Of a stretch of DNA of 64,000 nt, positions 52,881 through 62,872 are shown piece after piece. The notes beneath the pieces are model-generated. The model was not told the DNA's origin. It worked only from the letters and a program-made list of their open reading frames with translations, and ran no database searches. The position numbers and the translations under genes are program-made. The stretch covers positions 1 to 64,000 of the forward strand of contig NZ_JAFFPZ010000004.1 of the NCBI RefSeq assembly GCF_016918505.1, read 5' to 3'. The number at the start of each line of letters is the position of its first letter. Positions within the stretch are counted from its first letter, which is position 1. This stretch comes from Desulforhopalus vacuolatus (lineage in GTDB: Bacteria > Desulfobacterota > Desulfobulbia > Desulfobulbales > Desulfocapsaceae).

Positions 52881-55664
52881 TCAGACCTCCTGCTTTTTCA
52901 GAAGTAAACAGGCGGCCAGTAAATAGGTCGCGGCAAAAGCGGCCAGCGCCGCATACATCGGGAGAAAGCTTCGCCAGTCCAGCCCTTTTGTGAAAGCGCC
53001 CAGACTGATGAGTTGATACCACGACGAAGGAAAGCCCAGCCCCACCACCATGCTGGAGCCGGTCAGCGTCGAGACGGGGTAAAGCAGGCCGGAAAAATTA
53101 AGTGAAGGGATCAGGCAGATAATGGCCGAGGCAAACATCGCGGCCACCTGTGAGCGAACGAAGCAGGAAATCAACAGCCCAAACGCGGTGGCGGCCATGA
53201 CAAAAAGCAGTGCTCCGAAACTCATGCTCAAAAAAGAGCCGCGAACCGGAACACCCAATACCGAGATACTCAACAGTACCAGGATGAGATAGCTCACCAT
53301 GCCCACAGCTACATAAGGAAGCTGTTTACCAATAAGATACTGGCTGACTCCAGCTGGAGATGCATAAAGATTGATAATGGAGCCAATCTCTTTTTCTCGC
53401 ACCACGCCCAGTGCAGTCAGCATGGTGGGGATCAGAATCAAGGCCAGCATGACAAGACCAGGAGCGATGGCATAGATGCTGCGGAACTCCTGGTTGTAGA
53501 CAAAACGCGGTTCCAGTGAGGCGGGTAAAACTGCCTGCTGAGGAGAGCCCACGCTGCGCATGAAATTTTGAGTGAACTGCAACAAAATCCCGGAGATGAA
53601 ACCGCGGACATTTTCGGCGGTGAAGGGCTGCGCACCGTCTATATAAAATGCCACCGCCGGTTGACGCCCGGCGAGCAGATCTCTGCCGAAATCCGGTGGA
53701 ATTTCAATCACCATGCGGACACGGGACCCCCGGAGCAGGGTATCAACCTCGGCTGTATCACGGATTGGAGGGCGTATATTGAAATAATGCGATCCGCTGA
53801 ACTGTTCGATCAGTTCTCGACTGGAAGCACTCTGGTCGTGGTCGAGAACTGCGAACTTTACGTTTGCCACATCAAAGGAGACGTTCCATGCCGCCACCAG
53901 AAGCAAGACAACAGGTCCTGCAATGGCAAAAGTAAGTCGAATTCTATCTCGCAGCAATTCCTTCGTTTCCCGACGGGCAAAGGAGCCGACAATTTTCCAC
54001 CACTGTCTCCACCCGTGTGAAGAGCTTTCCCCCCCAACAGGAACCAGCGACGGCGTGCTCTCTTCAACAGCTCCCGCCGTCCTGGTTTCATCATCATTTT
54101 CTTTTGCACCCTCCTGCTCCAGAGAGCTGATAAACGCCTCTTCCAAAGTTGGAGAACCTGCTTTCTCCTGCAGTTCTTTTGGCGTGCCCATTGCCAGCAC
54201 CCTGCCCTGATGCATGAAAGATATCCGGTCACAGCGCTCGGCTTCATTCATGAAATGAGTAGAAACGAAGATGGTGACTTTTTCTTCGCGGGACAGCTGG
54301 ACAAGGCGTCTCCAGAACATATCCCGGGCCGCCGGGTCCACCCCGGAAGTCGGTTCATCAAGAATCAGTATCTCTGGTTTGTGAAGACAGGCAGCCGCCA
54401 GCTGCAGCCGCTGACGGATGCCCAGGGAGACCTGCATGGGAAGACTGTCTGCCACCTCATTCAAATCGAAATCATTCAACACGCCCTTGACCACATCCTC
54501 CCTTTGCTGCGAAGGAATTTGATAAAGCTGCGCATGCAGCACCAGATTTTGCCGTACCGTTAACTCTTCATACAGTGAAAAGGACTGGGACATATACCCG
54601 ACCCGCATGCGTGTGCGCATATTCCTGGAGTCAATCGGCTGGCCAAGCAGCATGGCAGTGCCGCTGGTGACCTCCAATAAACCGGTAAGCATTTTCATGG
54701 TAGTGCTTTTACCGCAGCCGTTGGAGCCGAGAAAACCGAAAATCTCCCCCCGTTCGATGCGGAAATTCACCTTGTCCACGGCTGTGAAATCGCCGAACTT
54801 CCGGGTGAGGTTCTCCGCCTCTATGGCTGGAGGAGAATCTTTTTCCGGCACAAACGGTGGAATTTCCAAACCAATCCCGCTCCCCCTCCTCTCTTTGGGC
54901 AGCAATTTCACATAGGCTTCTTCAAGGGTTTTGCTTTTTGTGTCTTCCAATACTTTGGAGGTAAGATCATTGACGAGGATTTTACCGTTATCCATTGCAA
55001 TGATATATTTGAAATTCTGTGCTTCTTCGATATAGGCCGTGGCAACGATGACCGACATCTCAGGCCGATCGGCGCGCATCGAATCCACCAGCGACCAGAA
55101 TTGACGCCGGGCCAGGGGATCCACGCCCGTGGTGGGTTCATCAAGAATCAACAGATCGGGGTCGTGGACCAGCGAACAGCACAGGCTCAATTTCTGCTTC
55201 ATCCCCCCGGAGAGTTTTCCCGCCGGACGATCAGGAAAAGGAGCCAGGCCGGTGGCATCGAGCAAATGCCTGATGCGTCTTCCCCGCTCGCGTTCCCGCA
55301 GGCCAAAGAGACTGGCGAAAAAATCGATATTTTCGTACACGGAAAGGGTTGGATAGAGGTTCTTGCCCAGCCCCTGGGGCATGAATGCAATCCTGGACGA
55401 ATTCTGCCGGCGGAAACGTTTATCCGCCATATCCCCCCCCAGGACCTTCACCTGACCCTGTTGAATGATTTTGACACCGGCAATGACGGACAAAAGTGTC
55501 GATTTGCCCACGCCATCCGGACCAATGAGGCCTGTAGTTTCGCCAGACGCCAGTTGAAGGGAAAGATTCTCCAGAGCAGTGACTTTACCATAAAAATGCG
55601 ACAACCCATCGATGTGCACACTGAGATTTTTTGCTGCGGCTTCGGGCTGTAGAGATGCACTCAT
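52881..55664 (-). CDS. rbbA: RbbA-like tandem ABC ATPase/permease
   Basis: A 927-residue fusion. First ABC domain (15-240): Walker A GPDGVGKST, signature LSGGMKQKL. Second ABC domain (290-510): GSNGCGKST, a variant signature VSLGIRQRL, Walker B ILILDEPTSG. A C-terminal ABC-2 permease (565-925) has VVREKEIGSIINLYASPAGV. E. coli RbbA has about 911 residues. RbbA was first described as ribosome-associated, but this operon (HlyD, permease, outer-membrane channel) points to efflux. Start ATG 55664 follows the HlyD-gene stop. Confidence 0.92.
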   Translation of the reverse strand: MSASLQPEAAAKNLSVHIDGLSHFYGKVTALENLSLQLASGETTGLIGPDGVGKSTLLSVIAGVKIIQQGQVKVLGGDMADKRFRRQNSSRIAFMPQGLGKNLYPTLSVYENIDFFASLFGLRERERGRRIRHLLDATGLAPFPDRPAGKLSGGMKQKLSLCCSLVHDPDLLILDEPTTGVDPLARRQFWSLVDSMRADRPEMSVIVATAYIEEAQNFKYIIAMDNGKILVNDLTSKVLEDTKSKTLEEAYVKLLPKERRGSGIGLEIPPFVPEKDSPPAIEAENLTRKFGDFTAVDKVNFRIERGEIFGFLGSNGCGKSTTMKMLTGLLEVTSGTAMLLGQPIDSRNMRTRMRVGYMSQSFSLYEELTVRQNLVLHAQLYQIPSQQREDVVKGVLNDFDLNEVADSLPMQVSLGIRQRLQLAAACLHKPEILILDEPTSGVDPAARDMFWRRLVQLSREEKVTIFVSTHFMNEAERCDRISFMHQGRVLAMGTPKELQEKAGSPTLEEAFISSLEQEGAKENDDETRTAGAVEESTPSLVPVGGESSSHGWRQWWKIVGSFARRETKELLRDRIRLTFAIAGPVVLLLVAAWNVSFDVANVKFAVLDHDQSASSRELIEQFSGSHYFNIRPPIRDTAEVDTLLRGSRVRMVIEIPPDFGRDLLAGRQPAVAFYIDGAQPFTAENVRGFISGILLQFTQNFMRSVGSPQQAVLPASLEPRFVYNQEFRSIYAIAPGLVMLALILIPTMLTALGVVREKEIGSIINLYASPAGVSQYLIGKQLPYVAVGMVSYLILVLLSISVLGVPVRGSFLSMSFGALLFVMAATAFGLLISCFVRSQVAAMFASAIICLIPSLNFSGLLYPVSTLTGSSMVVGLGFPSSWYQLISLGAFTKGLDWRSFLPMYAALAAFAATYLLAACLLLKKQEV

Positions 55665-55665
55665 C

Positions 55666-56658
55666 TCAGTTCTCCCGTTCCTGCGGCAGATGTTCGTCAA
55701 GGTACGGCGGCCAGGGAACCTCGTTTGTCAGCCGTACATAGCCGTTGCCCGTAAGCCCGCCCTTGAGCAGATCCTTGTATTGCAAGGCAAGATCGGCCGC
55801 CAGCTGCAATTTAACGCGATACATCATTTTGGTACGTTCATCCGCAGTTTCTACATACTTGGGAGTAAATTGTGCTTCTGAGGCGATAAAACTGACTTTT
55901 GCCGGGAAGACGGCAGTGATGCCATCCAATATAATTCTGGCGTCGCTGCCGATACGAACCTGTCCCAAAGTATATGTGGGTAAAAAGAGGCTCATGCAGG
56001 CATCAGAAGGATCCAGCATTGTAACTACCTTGCCGCCAGCGGGAATCACCCTGCCCAGCTCGGCAATACGATATTCAATGCGTCCCGCCCGGGGTGCGCG
56101 AATTTCCAGATCTTCCTTCACGGAATTGATCCGCCGGACCTGGGCTTCGGCTTCACGGATGGCAGCTCTGGCCTCGGCTTCCGCAGCCTGGGATGCTTTC
56201 ACGGCAGCGGTTTCTCCAGCAAGAACTCTTTGCCGCCGCTCTACTTCCACAGACGAAACCAGAGAGTCCTTTTGAAGTGCTTTGGCGTTTTTAAATTCCA
56301 GCTCAGCCAGCCGCTGCTGTTCTCTCCGGGCCGCAGTTTGTGCCTCGGCACGATTCACGGTCTGAGTGACCCTGTCTCTTGCCGCCTGGGCTGCCTGGAG
56401 CAGGGCCTGTGTCTCTTCGGATGAGAGTCTGGCGACCACTTCCCCTGCTGCTATCTCCTGTCCCTCTATCACCGGCAGGGCTTCAATACGGCCCGGGTAC
56501 AGGGAGGCAACATCCATCCGTCCCAGCTCAAAACGACCGTTTACTTTAACGATACCTTCCGGCAGCTGCTCCATCTGACGTTGATACCACCACCATCCTC
56601 CTGCGGCAGCGACTCCTGCCAGAAGTATCAGGGTTATAACAATAACGAGTTTTTTCAT
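55666..56658 (-). CDS. HlyD-family membrane fusion protein (YhiI-like)
   Basis: A 330-residue periplasmic adaptor: signal anchor (residues 3-20), biotinyl-lipoyl half (GRIEALPVIEGQEIAAGEVVA), a long coiled-coil hairpin (75-180), the second lipoyl half (IRAPRAGRIEYRIAELGRVI) and a beta-barrel. It bridges the ABC permeases to the outer-membrane factor. First gene of the four-gene operon. Start ATG 56658. Confidence 0.92.
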   Translation of the reverse strand: MKKLVIVITLILLAGVAAAGGWWWYQRQMEQLPEGIVKVNGRFELGRMDVASLYPGRIEALPVIEGQEIAAGEVVARLSSEETQALLQAAQAARDRVTQTVNRAEAQTAARREQQRLAELEFKNAKALQKDSLVSSVEVERRQRVLAGETAAVKASQAAEAEARAAIREAEAQVRRINSVKEDLEIRAPRAGRIEYRIAELGRVIPAGGKVVTMLDPSDACMSLFLPTYTLGQVRIGSDARIILDGITAVFPAKVSFIASEAQFTPKYVETADERTKMMYRVKLQLAADLALQYKDLLKGGLTGNGYVRLTNEVPWPPYLDEHLPQEREN

Positions 56659-56771
56659 GACAAAACCTTGAGGCAACTTCGGCCATATTCAGCTGCCTTC
56701 TCAAATTTTCACCCAACATCGCCTGCACCGTGGCCAGGGCAATCAAGGCATTCCTGAATTTCTGTCACAAG
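56659..56771. other. Likely promoter region of export operon
   Basis: Short gap between the export operon start and the terminator of the small gene upstream. No clear -35/-10 boxes could be picked with confidence. Confidence 0.35.
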
Positions 56772-56812
56772 AAAAAAAACAGCCACTGCTTGAGAAATCA
56801 ATGCAGTGGCTG
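56772..56812 (-). terminator. Rho-independent terminator
   Basis: On the minus strand CAGCCACTGC, a 13-base loop and GCAGTGGCTG are followed by TTTTTTTTC. It ends the transcript of the 143-residue protein gene and perhaps the N-ATPase operon. Confidence 0.9.
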
Positions 56813-56921
56813 TCTGATTCCTTCACAGCGGACAATTCTTTAAGCCGATCGGCTGCTGTCCCTTTGTCGCAGATTCTCTGTAAAGAAAATTATATCACTT
56901 TCCAAAAATTTTGCCTCTGAT

Positions 56922-56964
56922 CTGAGGATTCTCTACCTGTTCTCACGAAGAAGAGAATCCTCAG
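56922..56964. repeat. 13-base perfect inverted repeat
   Basis: CTGAGGATTCTCT pairs with AGAGAATCCTCAG around a 17-base loop, 30 bases after the stop at 56993. No U-run follows; it may act with the terminator at 56772 or as a processing hairpin. Confidence 0.55.
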
Positions 56965-56992
56965 CACTCAGCAAGCCTGGCAGCGGGTACAA

Positions 56993-57424
56993 TCAGGCCG
57001 CTGCAAAAAAAGATTTTACCTGAGCAACCAGCTGGTTTTCAGTGAGACTGTCGCAGACTTCGACGGCTGCAATTCTTTCGGGCTGGCCTTTTATTTTCTC
57101 AATTTCTTTTACCAGTTCACCCTTTGCTTCCCCTGGACCAAAAATATAGAGAAGGCTGGCGTTGCGAACCTGCTCGATTACCTCTTGATAGAAATTGCGA
57201 AACTGGTGTTTGCGGCGCTCGTCCGCTGTTTGTTCTTTTGATACAGATTGAGCCACGTTCGTTCCAGAGGACTTCCAGCCACCTGATGGCCGAAAGTGAC
57301 TTTCGGCGTTAGACTCGATCCGCTCAACCGTTGTCTGGCCGTTTTGCAATGAGACTAAAACCGCCTCTTTATGATCAATCCAAATCCCCATCTTCTGCAT
57401 CATGGTGCGGTCTGATTTTGTCAT
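56993..57424 (-). CDS. Small protein resembling release-factor-like (baeRF) family
   Basis: A 143-residue cytosolic protein: MGIWIDHKEAVLVSLQNG start, central YQEVIEQVRNASLLYIFGPG followed by EAKGELVKEIEK, and ending AVEVCDSLTENQLVAQVKSFF. The GPGEAKxEL segment is like the eRF1 domain-3-type fold of bacterial release-factor-like proteins (also labelled translational machinery or host-attachment proteins). AGGAGG ribosome site at ATG 57424. It lies 94 bases downstream of atpG, as a possible last gene of that operon. Role unknown. Confidence 0.6.
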   Translation of the reverse strand: MTKSDRTMMQKMGIWIDHKEAVLVSLQNGQTTVERIESNAESHFRPSGGWKSSGTNVAQSVSKEQTADERRKHQFRNFYQEVIEQVRNASLLYIFGPGEAKGELVKEIEKIKGQPERIAAVEVCDSLTENQLVAQVKSFFAAA

Positions 57425-57517
57425 GTTGCCTCCTGTGGTTTATTTTGTTCCTGCTTCCACTCCTCTTTCCTCACACGACACATCAACCTTCCGGCTCATT
57501 TGACGTGTGATTGTGTA

Positions 57518-58417
57518 TCAGTTCGCCTCCCCGTTCAACGCTTCAAAGCCGGAGATAACGTCGAAGAGTTCCTCATCAATATTACTCTGGCGTAAATGAT
57601 GAAATGTTCTATTGAGCTCCTCCAGTAATTCACTGATGTTATTGTCGGCACGTTGCATCGCTGCCAGACGGCTCGCGTTTTCACTTGCCAGCGACTCGGC
57701 ACATGCCCTGAATATCGAGACGAAAAGATATTCGCTGATGAGCTTCTGCAACGTCGTGATACTGTCTCCTATAACCTCTGGAAGGTTTCCCGATGGCCAG
57801 GGGCGTTCGGCAAGGTTGTCCCGCCACTTTTCGTCCAAAGGGAGCAACCGCTGGCTGACCTGTGTATACAAGGATCCAGAGGCAGGCCGGTTATAAAAGA
57901 GGTACAGTTCCGCGCCTTCATCGAGACTGTGGCGCTCCCCTGCCTCCATGAGAATTTTCCCGACGAACGGTGTTATGGCTTCAACGGTATTTGGTACGGC
58001 GAATTGTCCCACCAGTTGCATCCCACTGTCTGCCAGATAGTCATGGACGCGCTCACCAACCGTCCATATCTCCGGTTTGACGGACAGTGCTGAGAATGTC
58101 CGCACAGCAAACGTGGCCACCACATCATTAAACTGGCCCACGAGTCCCTGGTCCGAGCCAAACACGACTGCACTGATCGCATGTGCATCTTTTGCTTTTG
58201 CCGGTGTCCCTTCAGCACGCAGCGAAAGATTTCCTTTCTCCCGGAAGCATGCCCCCAGCCCGAGCTCCACAGTGCGATGGTAGTCGCTTAACGCACGCAC
58301 AGATTTTTCATATTGACCTATGCTTGAAGCAGCTACAGCTTTCATGGTCCGGACAACAGATTGCAGGTCCCCTGCTCCGCTGATCTGCCGTCCGAGACTC
58401 GCTATGGTATCACTCAT
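57518..58417 (-). CDS. atpG: N-ATPase gamma subunit
   Basis: A 299-residue central-stalk subunit. Sequence is divergent, as in N-ATPases, but keeps the N-terminal helix (SLGRQISGAGDLQSVVRTMKAVAASS) and the C-terminal helix RADNNISELLEELNRTFHHL. FGSDQGLVGQFND matches the gamma GSDRGLCGGFN motif. Start ATG 58417 (a GTG precedes it). It is separated from atpA by a 475-base repeat block, unlike the usual contiguous order. Confidence 0.9.
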   Translation of the reverse strand: MSDTIASLGRQISGAGDLQSVVRTMKAVAASSIGQYEKSVRALSDYHRTVELGLGACFREKGNLSLRAEGTPAKAKDAHAISAVVFGSDQGLVGQFNDVVATFAVRTFSALSVKPEIWTVGERVHDYLADSGMQLVGQFAVPNTVEAITPFVGKILMEAGERHSLDEGAELYLFYNRPASGSLYTQVSQRLLPLDEKWRDNLAERPWPSGNLPEVIGDSITTLQKLISEYLFVSIFRACAESLASENASRLAAMQRADNNISELLEELNRTFHHLRQSNIDEELFDVISGFEALNGEAN

Positions 58418-58539
58418 CACACATCCGAAGGTTTCGTCCCTGTCTTTTGGGGCAGGCGCGGCTTTTTTCTCGTGTCACTATCATAAGGGAACCTCTGTTA
58501 TGGGAATATCAAACAGCAACAAAAACCGATGACATCCGT

Positions 58540-58890
58540 TGTGATATGAGACTATTTCAAGGTACCCTTGTAAAAGACGGCACCGCGAAAATATTTTTTT
58601 GGCGATTACGAATGGATAAACAGGATGTAAAATTGATCTCGTTGTAGAAACATCCGTTATGCTGAAGACGCCCAAATTGGTCGTCTCTACAAAGACCTTT
58701 TGCTTTTTTTCCTGCCTCCTTCCTCCTGCCTCCCTTTTTTCCCCATAAATACAACACCATGTTGTCACCACGGGGATAACAGCGGGATTGCATTCGGATC
58801 TGCACAACCAATACCCGTAAAATAAATTTCCAACATTGTTTGGCTTTATTGTCTTTTTCTGTCTCCCGTCTCCCGTCTCCCGTCTCCCCT
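58540..58890. repeat. R1/R2 composite repeat inside the N-ATPase operon
   Basis: GAGACTATTTCAAGGTACCC is an R1-type end. TTTTTTTGGCGATTACGAATGG, AAACAGGATGTAAAATTGAT, AGACGCCCAAATTGGTCGTC and TTTTTTCCTGCCTCCTTCCTC match 15870-16010. It lies between the atpA stop and atpG start. It may reduce atpG expression through its hairpins. Confidence 0.75.
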
Positions 58891-58892
58891 TT

Positions 58893-60428
58893 TTACCCAA
58901 CAGACTGAAAACGTGCGCAAGACTCGCGGGCGACACGAATAATTGATTCACGATCCTCTTTACTCATCTTATTCCCGGCCTCCAGACGATCAAGTATATC
59001 CTGGGGAATATCCACCGCTGCTTCCTGAACGGCCTGTTCCGCTTCCAGCATCCTGTCAAGTGGAACGCTGTCGAATATTTTCGCGGTCAACGCCAGCAGG
59101 ACTGTAATCTGCGTTGGCATGGATAATGGTTCAGATTCCGGCTGCCTGAGACAGGCGCGAATCCGCTTTCCGTGTTCAATTCTGATACGGGTAGCCTCAT
59201 CAAGACGGGCGCCGAACCGGGAAAAGGTCTCAAGTTCTTCAAACTGTGCATAGGCGAGCTTGAGGTCGCCCGCCACTGACCGATAGGCTGCGCGCTGCGC
59301 CTTGCCGCCAACCCGCGAAACAGATTTGCCGACATCAACCGCTGGCAGTACACCGAGTTCGAACAAGGCAGGTGAGAGGTAAATCTGTCCATCGGTGATG
59401 GAAATCAGATTGGTTGGGATGTAGGCCGAAATGTTTTGTGCTTCAGTCTCGATAATGGGCAGAGCGGTAAGCGAACCGCCTCCGAGTTCCTGGCGCAGAT
59501 GCGTTGCCCGCTCCAGCAGCCGGGAATGGATGTAAAAAATATCGCCAGGAAAGGCTTCACGGCCGGGAGGACGACGCAGCAACAGCGACAGTTCACGATA
59601 GGCGCGTGCGTGATGGGTGAGATCATCGTAAACGATCAGCACATCTCGACCTGCCTCCATAAAAAACTCGGCAATACTGGTCGCAGCATACGGCGCAATA
59701 TATGAAAGACCAGGCGGATCATTTCCCTCTGTAACAACCAGAACTGTGTACTCCATGGCGCCTTTCTGCCGCAGGGTTGCCAGGACTTTGGCAATGGTCG
59801 CTCCCCGCTGGCCAATGGAGCAGTAGACGCAGAGCACATCCTTGCCGCGCTGATTTAAGATGGTGTCGATGGCAATGGTGGTCTTGCCCGTCTGGCGGTC
59901 TCCGAGAATCAACTCTCGCTGCCCCCTGCCAACAGGAATGAGCGCATCAATGACCTTGAGACCAGTCTGCAGCGGTTCCGTGACGGGTGCGCGATCCATG
60001 ATGGCCGCAGCACGACGTTCTATGGGCAGACGATGACTCACGGCAACCGAACCGTTATCATCAAGAGGCCGACCAAGCGGGTCAATCACCCGTCCCAGCA
60101 GTCCTTCACCGACGCCAACGTCCATCACCCGGCCGGTACGCTGTACTTCATCGCCAGCATGCAGATGCGAGTATTCGCCAAAGAGAACAACGCCAATTTC
60201 GCTGGCGTCCACGTTGAAAGCAACACCGAGAACATCCCCTGGAAATATCACCAGTTCATCGGAACCCACTCCGGGCAGGCCTGACACTTTGGCGATGCCG
60301 GTGGCGACGCTGATAATCGTCCCTGTCTCCCGCAGCCGCAGTTGCGGAGAAAAAATTTCCCGCGCCTCGTGCATCCCGGTAAAGGTGGTGTCGAAAAGAT
60401 TCTCAAGATTGTCAGTTGCCATCGTCAT
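58893..60428 (-). CDS. atpA: N-ATPase alpha subunit
   Basis: A 511-residue non-catalytic nucleotide-binding subunit. Walker A GDRQTGKT, the [33 protein letters not shown]-type region, and the SISDGQIYL-like [16 protein letters not shown] segment are present. It overlaps atpF by four bases (ATGA). Part of F1 head in the cytoplasm. Confidence 0.96.
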   Translation of the reverse strand: MTMATDNLENLFDTTFTGMHEAREIFSPQLRLRETGTIISVATGIAKVSGLPGVGSDELVIFPGDVLGVAFNVDASEIGVVLFGEYSHLHAGDEVQRTGRVMDVGVGEGLLGRVIDPLGRPLDDNGSVAVSHRLPIERRAAAIMDRAPVTEPLQTGLKVIDALIPVGRGQRELILGDRQTGKTTIAIDTILNQRGKDVLCVYCSIGQRGATIAKVLATLRQKGAMEYTVLVVTEGNDPPGLSYIAPYAATSIAEFFMEAGRDVLIVYDDLTHHARAYRELSLLLRRPPGREAFPGDIFYIHSRLLERATHLRQELGGGSLTALPIIETEAQNISAYIPTNLISITDGQIYLSPALFELGVLPAVDVGKSVSRVGGKAQRAAYRSVAGDLKLAYAQFEELETFSRFGARLDEATRIRIEHGKRIRACLRQPESEPLSMPTQITVLLALTAKIFDSVPLDRMLEAEQAVQEAAVDIPQDILDRLEAGNKMSKEDRESIIRVARESCARFQSVG

Positions 60429-61234
60429 GGACTCGTTCTTTCCTGTATGGGTTGCTCATCATTCGTTTTGGGTTGCTTCTTTTCCTGCAGGAGTTCATCC
60501 ACAGCCTCTTCCAGGGACATCAGGTAATCCTCAATGGACCACGCAATCTTCCGGCCATCGCTGGCAAGTTCTATGCCGCTGATGATGTCGGGTGAGGTCT
60601 CGAAACGGATGCGGATTTCAGCTGAAAAGGTCTCGTTGAGGGCCTTTTGCAGTATTGCCTGCTGTTCGGGAGGTAACTCAAAACGGCTGCGTACGACTGC
60701 CGGATCAGACGATTTTGCAAGAGATGCGGCCAGTTCTGTTTTTACCTGCTCATCCATCTCCTTTAAGCGACGAGTAAACACCTCGACCATCTGTTCTTCG
60801 AGGCTGGTCGTAGCAAGATCTGCCAGGGTTTTACGCGTGATGGCAAAAACCTCATGCCGGGTTCGGCGGCTGACAGCCTCCTGCAAAGAAGAGGCTTCGT
60901 TTTGTAATGCCTTCTGTCGTTTTACCCGCAATTCCTCAGCATCGTGCCGCGCCTCGTCGAAGAGTCGCTGACGCTCGGTATGCGCCTCCTCTGCCGCCTC
61001 ACTGAGCAGTGTTGCCCGTTGCCGGTCGAAGTCTTCATTCTTCGTCTGGAAGTCGTCACGTTCCTTCTGCGCTTCAGCCGCTTTCGCATCGGCGCTCGCA
61101 AGTTCCCTGGCTATCCGCTTCTCCCTGGCATCAATGGCATTGATCACAGGTTTATAGAGAAAGCGTTTCAGCAACCACACCAGAATGAAGAAATTGACGA
61201 TCTGTGCTCCAACGGTGAACCAGTCGATTAACAT
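60425..61234 (-). CDS. atpF: N-ATPase b subunit with fused delta-like end
   Basis: A 269-residue peripheral stalk protein. Membrane helix [19 protein letters not shown] (13-31), long charged coiled coil (35-165), then a C-terminal domain with [20 protein letters not shown] and the [22 protein letters not shown] pattern of delta/OSCP. There is no separate atpH in the operon, as is known for N-ATPases, so this domain probably replaces delta. Confidence 0.92.
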   Translation of the reverse strand: MLIDWFTVGAQIVNFFILVWLLKRFLYKPVINAIDAREKRIARELASADAKAAEAQKERDDFQTKNEDFDRQRATLLSEAAEEAHTERQRLFDEARHDAEELRVKRQKALQNEASSLQEAVSRRTRHEVFAITRKTLADLATTSLEEQMVEVFTRRLKEMDEQVKTELAASLAKSSDPAVVRSRFELPPEQQAILQKALNETFSAEIRIRFETSPDIISGIELASDGRKIAWSIEDYLMSLEEAVDELLQEKKQPKTNDEQPIQERTSP

Positions 61235-61238
61235 GGTT

Positions 61239-61523
61239 TTATTGGCCCGCAGTTTGAGATATTGCGTGGTTCCAGAATGGATTGGCGAAGATAAGGATCA
61301 TCGAGACCACGAAACAGTAGATGGCTGTGGATTCGATCATCGCCAGGCCGACAAATAAGGTTCGGGTAATGGTCGCGGAGGCATCCGGCTGCTGGGCCAG
61401 TGAACTGAGCGCTGTGGCGACCGCTCTGCCTTCCGCAAAGGCAGGCCCCATGGTGCCAAATCCAGTGGTGATACCAGCGATGACGATTGATGCCACCGCG
61501 ATAATAGTCATGTTGTCATACAT
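61239..61523 (-). CDS. atpE: N-ATPase c subunit (Na+-type)
   Basis: A 94-residue, two-helix rotor-ring subunit. Helix 1 has GPAFAEGRA with Glu31 in the position of the Na+-ligand Gln of classical Na+-ATPases. Helix 2 has MIESTAIY with Glu64, Ser65, Thr66 and Tyr69, the full Na+-coordinating set. The two-Glu pattern is characteristic of N-ATPases. Predicts Na+ rather than H+ translocation. Confidence 0.95.
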   Translation of the reverse strand: MYDNMTIIAVASIVIAGITTGFGTMGPAFAEGRAVATALSSLAQQPDASATITRTLFVGLAMIESTAIYCFVVSMILIFANPFWNHAISQTAGQ

Positions 61524-61544
61524 AGAGCCTCCTTATTGTGATGT

Positions 61545-62237
61545 TTATTCCTGCAGTGTGGCTGGTTTTGTTACACGCACCTGCGTAGCCGCCGCAATGT
61601 ATACAGCGGCGAGGATACTGAAGATATATGCCTGTACCATGCCGGTAAGCAAGCCGAGCACTGTCATCAGAATCGGAAAGAAGAAAGGCGTAATCGTCAG
61701 CAGGATAGCGATAATCATAGTGCCGCTCATCATGTTGCCGAACAGGCGGATGGCAAGAGCAAGGGTACGTGAAATCTCACTGATAATATTAAACGGCAGC
61801 ATGATCGGTGTGGGCGCCATATAGGAGTGCAGATACTCAGACAGCCCCTGCCCTGCAATGCCGTAAAATGGTACCGCCACAAAGACACAGAGGGAGAGTG
61901 CCACAGTCGTCGAGAGCGAGCCGGTGGGAGGTTCGTAGCCTGGAAAGATGGTGCAGAGACTGGCCGCAGCGACGAACAAAAAAATCGTGCCAAGAAAACC
62001 GAGGTAGGTGCGTGGCTGGCTCAGGCCCACCTCACCGAGCTGTTTTTCAATGCCGGTAACAATAATCTCCAGCATATTCTGCCAGCGTGTCCGTGTCAGG
62101 TCGGTAGAAAGATGCCGGGTGATCAGTTTTGCGCCGACGGCAAGCAGGAATATCAATCCCCAGGTGAACACGATGGTTGCGTTGAGTTTCACAAAACCGT
62201 ATTGCCAGAAAATGATTTCATCAGGACTCAGTCGCAT
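61545..62237 (-). CDS. atpB: N-ATPase a subunit
   Basis: A 230-residue membrane stator subunit. The essential Arg lies in the ISRTLALAIRLFGNMMSGTMI helix, and the last helix has MVQAYIFSILAAVYIAAA. Start ATG 62237 overlaps the atpR end; the longer upstream frame is atpR sequence. Confidence 0.94.
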   Translation of the reverse strand: MRLSPDEIIFWQYGFVKLNATIVFTWGLIFLLAVGAKLITRHLSTDLTRTRWQNMLEIIVTGIEKQLGEVGLSQPRTYLGFLGTIFLFVAAASLCTIFPGYEPPTGSLSTTVALSLCVFVAVPFYGIAGQGLSEYLHSYMAPTPIMLPFNIISEISRTLALAIRLFGNMMSGTMIIAILLTITPFFFPILMTVLGLLTGMVQAYIFSILAAVYIAAATQVRVTKPATLQE

Positions 62238-62541
62238 GGTCGGTCTCCCTGGCTGGCAGGATATGCTGTTTTTTCTGCAGGCCGGTATAGCGGGTGATGA
62301 TGATTCGTGCAATGATGAATCCAGTCAGACAGAAGAGTAACTTTTTCAAGTCATCACGGGCAATAATATACAAACCAGCGAGGACAACAGTCGTCCGCAG
62401 CACCAGGCTGCCAAGAAGCCACAGGGTCGGCCGATTCGATGAAAGAACCTTCTGCACAGTCCACCACAGGCCGCCGAAAAACAGTATCCCGAGAACAAAA
62501 CCCGCCAAAGTTACAAGAAACAGTGTCAAAACCTCATTCAT
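62221..62541 (-). CDS. atpR: N-ATPase accessory membrane protein AtpR
   Basis: A 106-residue, three-helix membrane protein found only in N-ATPase operons. Visible LGILFFGGLWWTVQK and an Arg between helices (LVLRTTVVLAGLY). It is thought to aid c-ring assembly or Na+ uptake by the ring. It overlaps both atpQ and atpB. Confidence 0.9.
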   Translation of the reverse strand: MNEVLTLFLVTLAGFVLGILFFGGLWWTVQKVLSSNRPTLWLLGSLVLRTTVVLAGLYIIARDDLKKLLFCLTGFIIARIIITRYTGLQKKQHILPARETDHATES

Positions 62542-62872
62542 CCGTGTCCTCCTGGTCTTTCTGTATTTCACTGTCTTCTTTTGCCACCCAGTGCCAGGCA
62601 TTCAGACAGCCAATTCCCAGACCGGCAACCAGCAGCATCAACGTCCATGAATAGCTTCCCGTGTGCCTCGCATCCAGCCAGATGCCAAGCGCCGTACCGA
62701 GCAGGGTCGGAACCACCACCGACCAGCCAACGAGCCCCATCATCCCCAGACCAAACCAGACGTTCCGGGTGGTCTTTCGCTGCGCCCGAAGCTTGTTCCT
62801 GGCCTTCCTGCCAATCTCCTCGCAGAGCGGCGTCTCCGGCGTCACGGGATGTTTTTCGGTTTGATCATCCAT
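62534..62872 (-). CDS. atpQ: N-ATPase accessory protein AtpQ (AtpZ/I-like)
   Basis: A 112-residue protein with a charged N-terminus (KARNKLRAQRKTTRNVWFGL) and two membrane helices (GMMGLVGWSVVVPTLLGTALG and WTLMLLVAGLGIGCLNAW). It is related to the AtpZ/AtpI assembly factors. The overlaps with atpC and atpR indicate a tightly coupled operon. Confidence 0.9.
   Translation of the reverse strand: MDDQTEKHPVTPETPLCEEIGRKARNKLRAQRKTTRNVWFGLGMMGLVGWSVVVPTLLGTALGIWLDARHTGSYSWTLMLLVAGLGIGCLNAWHWVAKEDSEIQKDQEDTDE

Noticed and set aside
55101-55652. 183-codon plus-strand frame
   Set aside because: Antisense to the first ABC domain of the RbbA-like gene.
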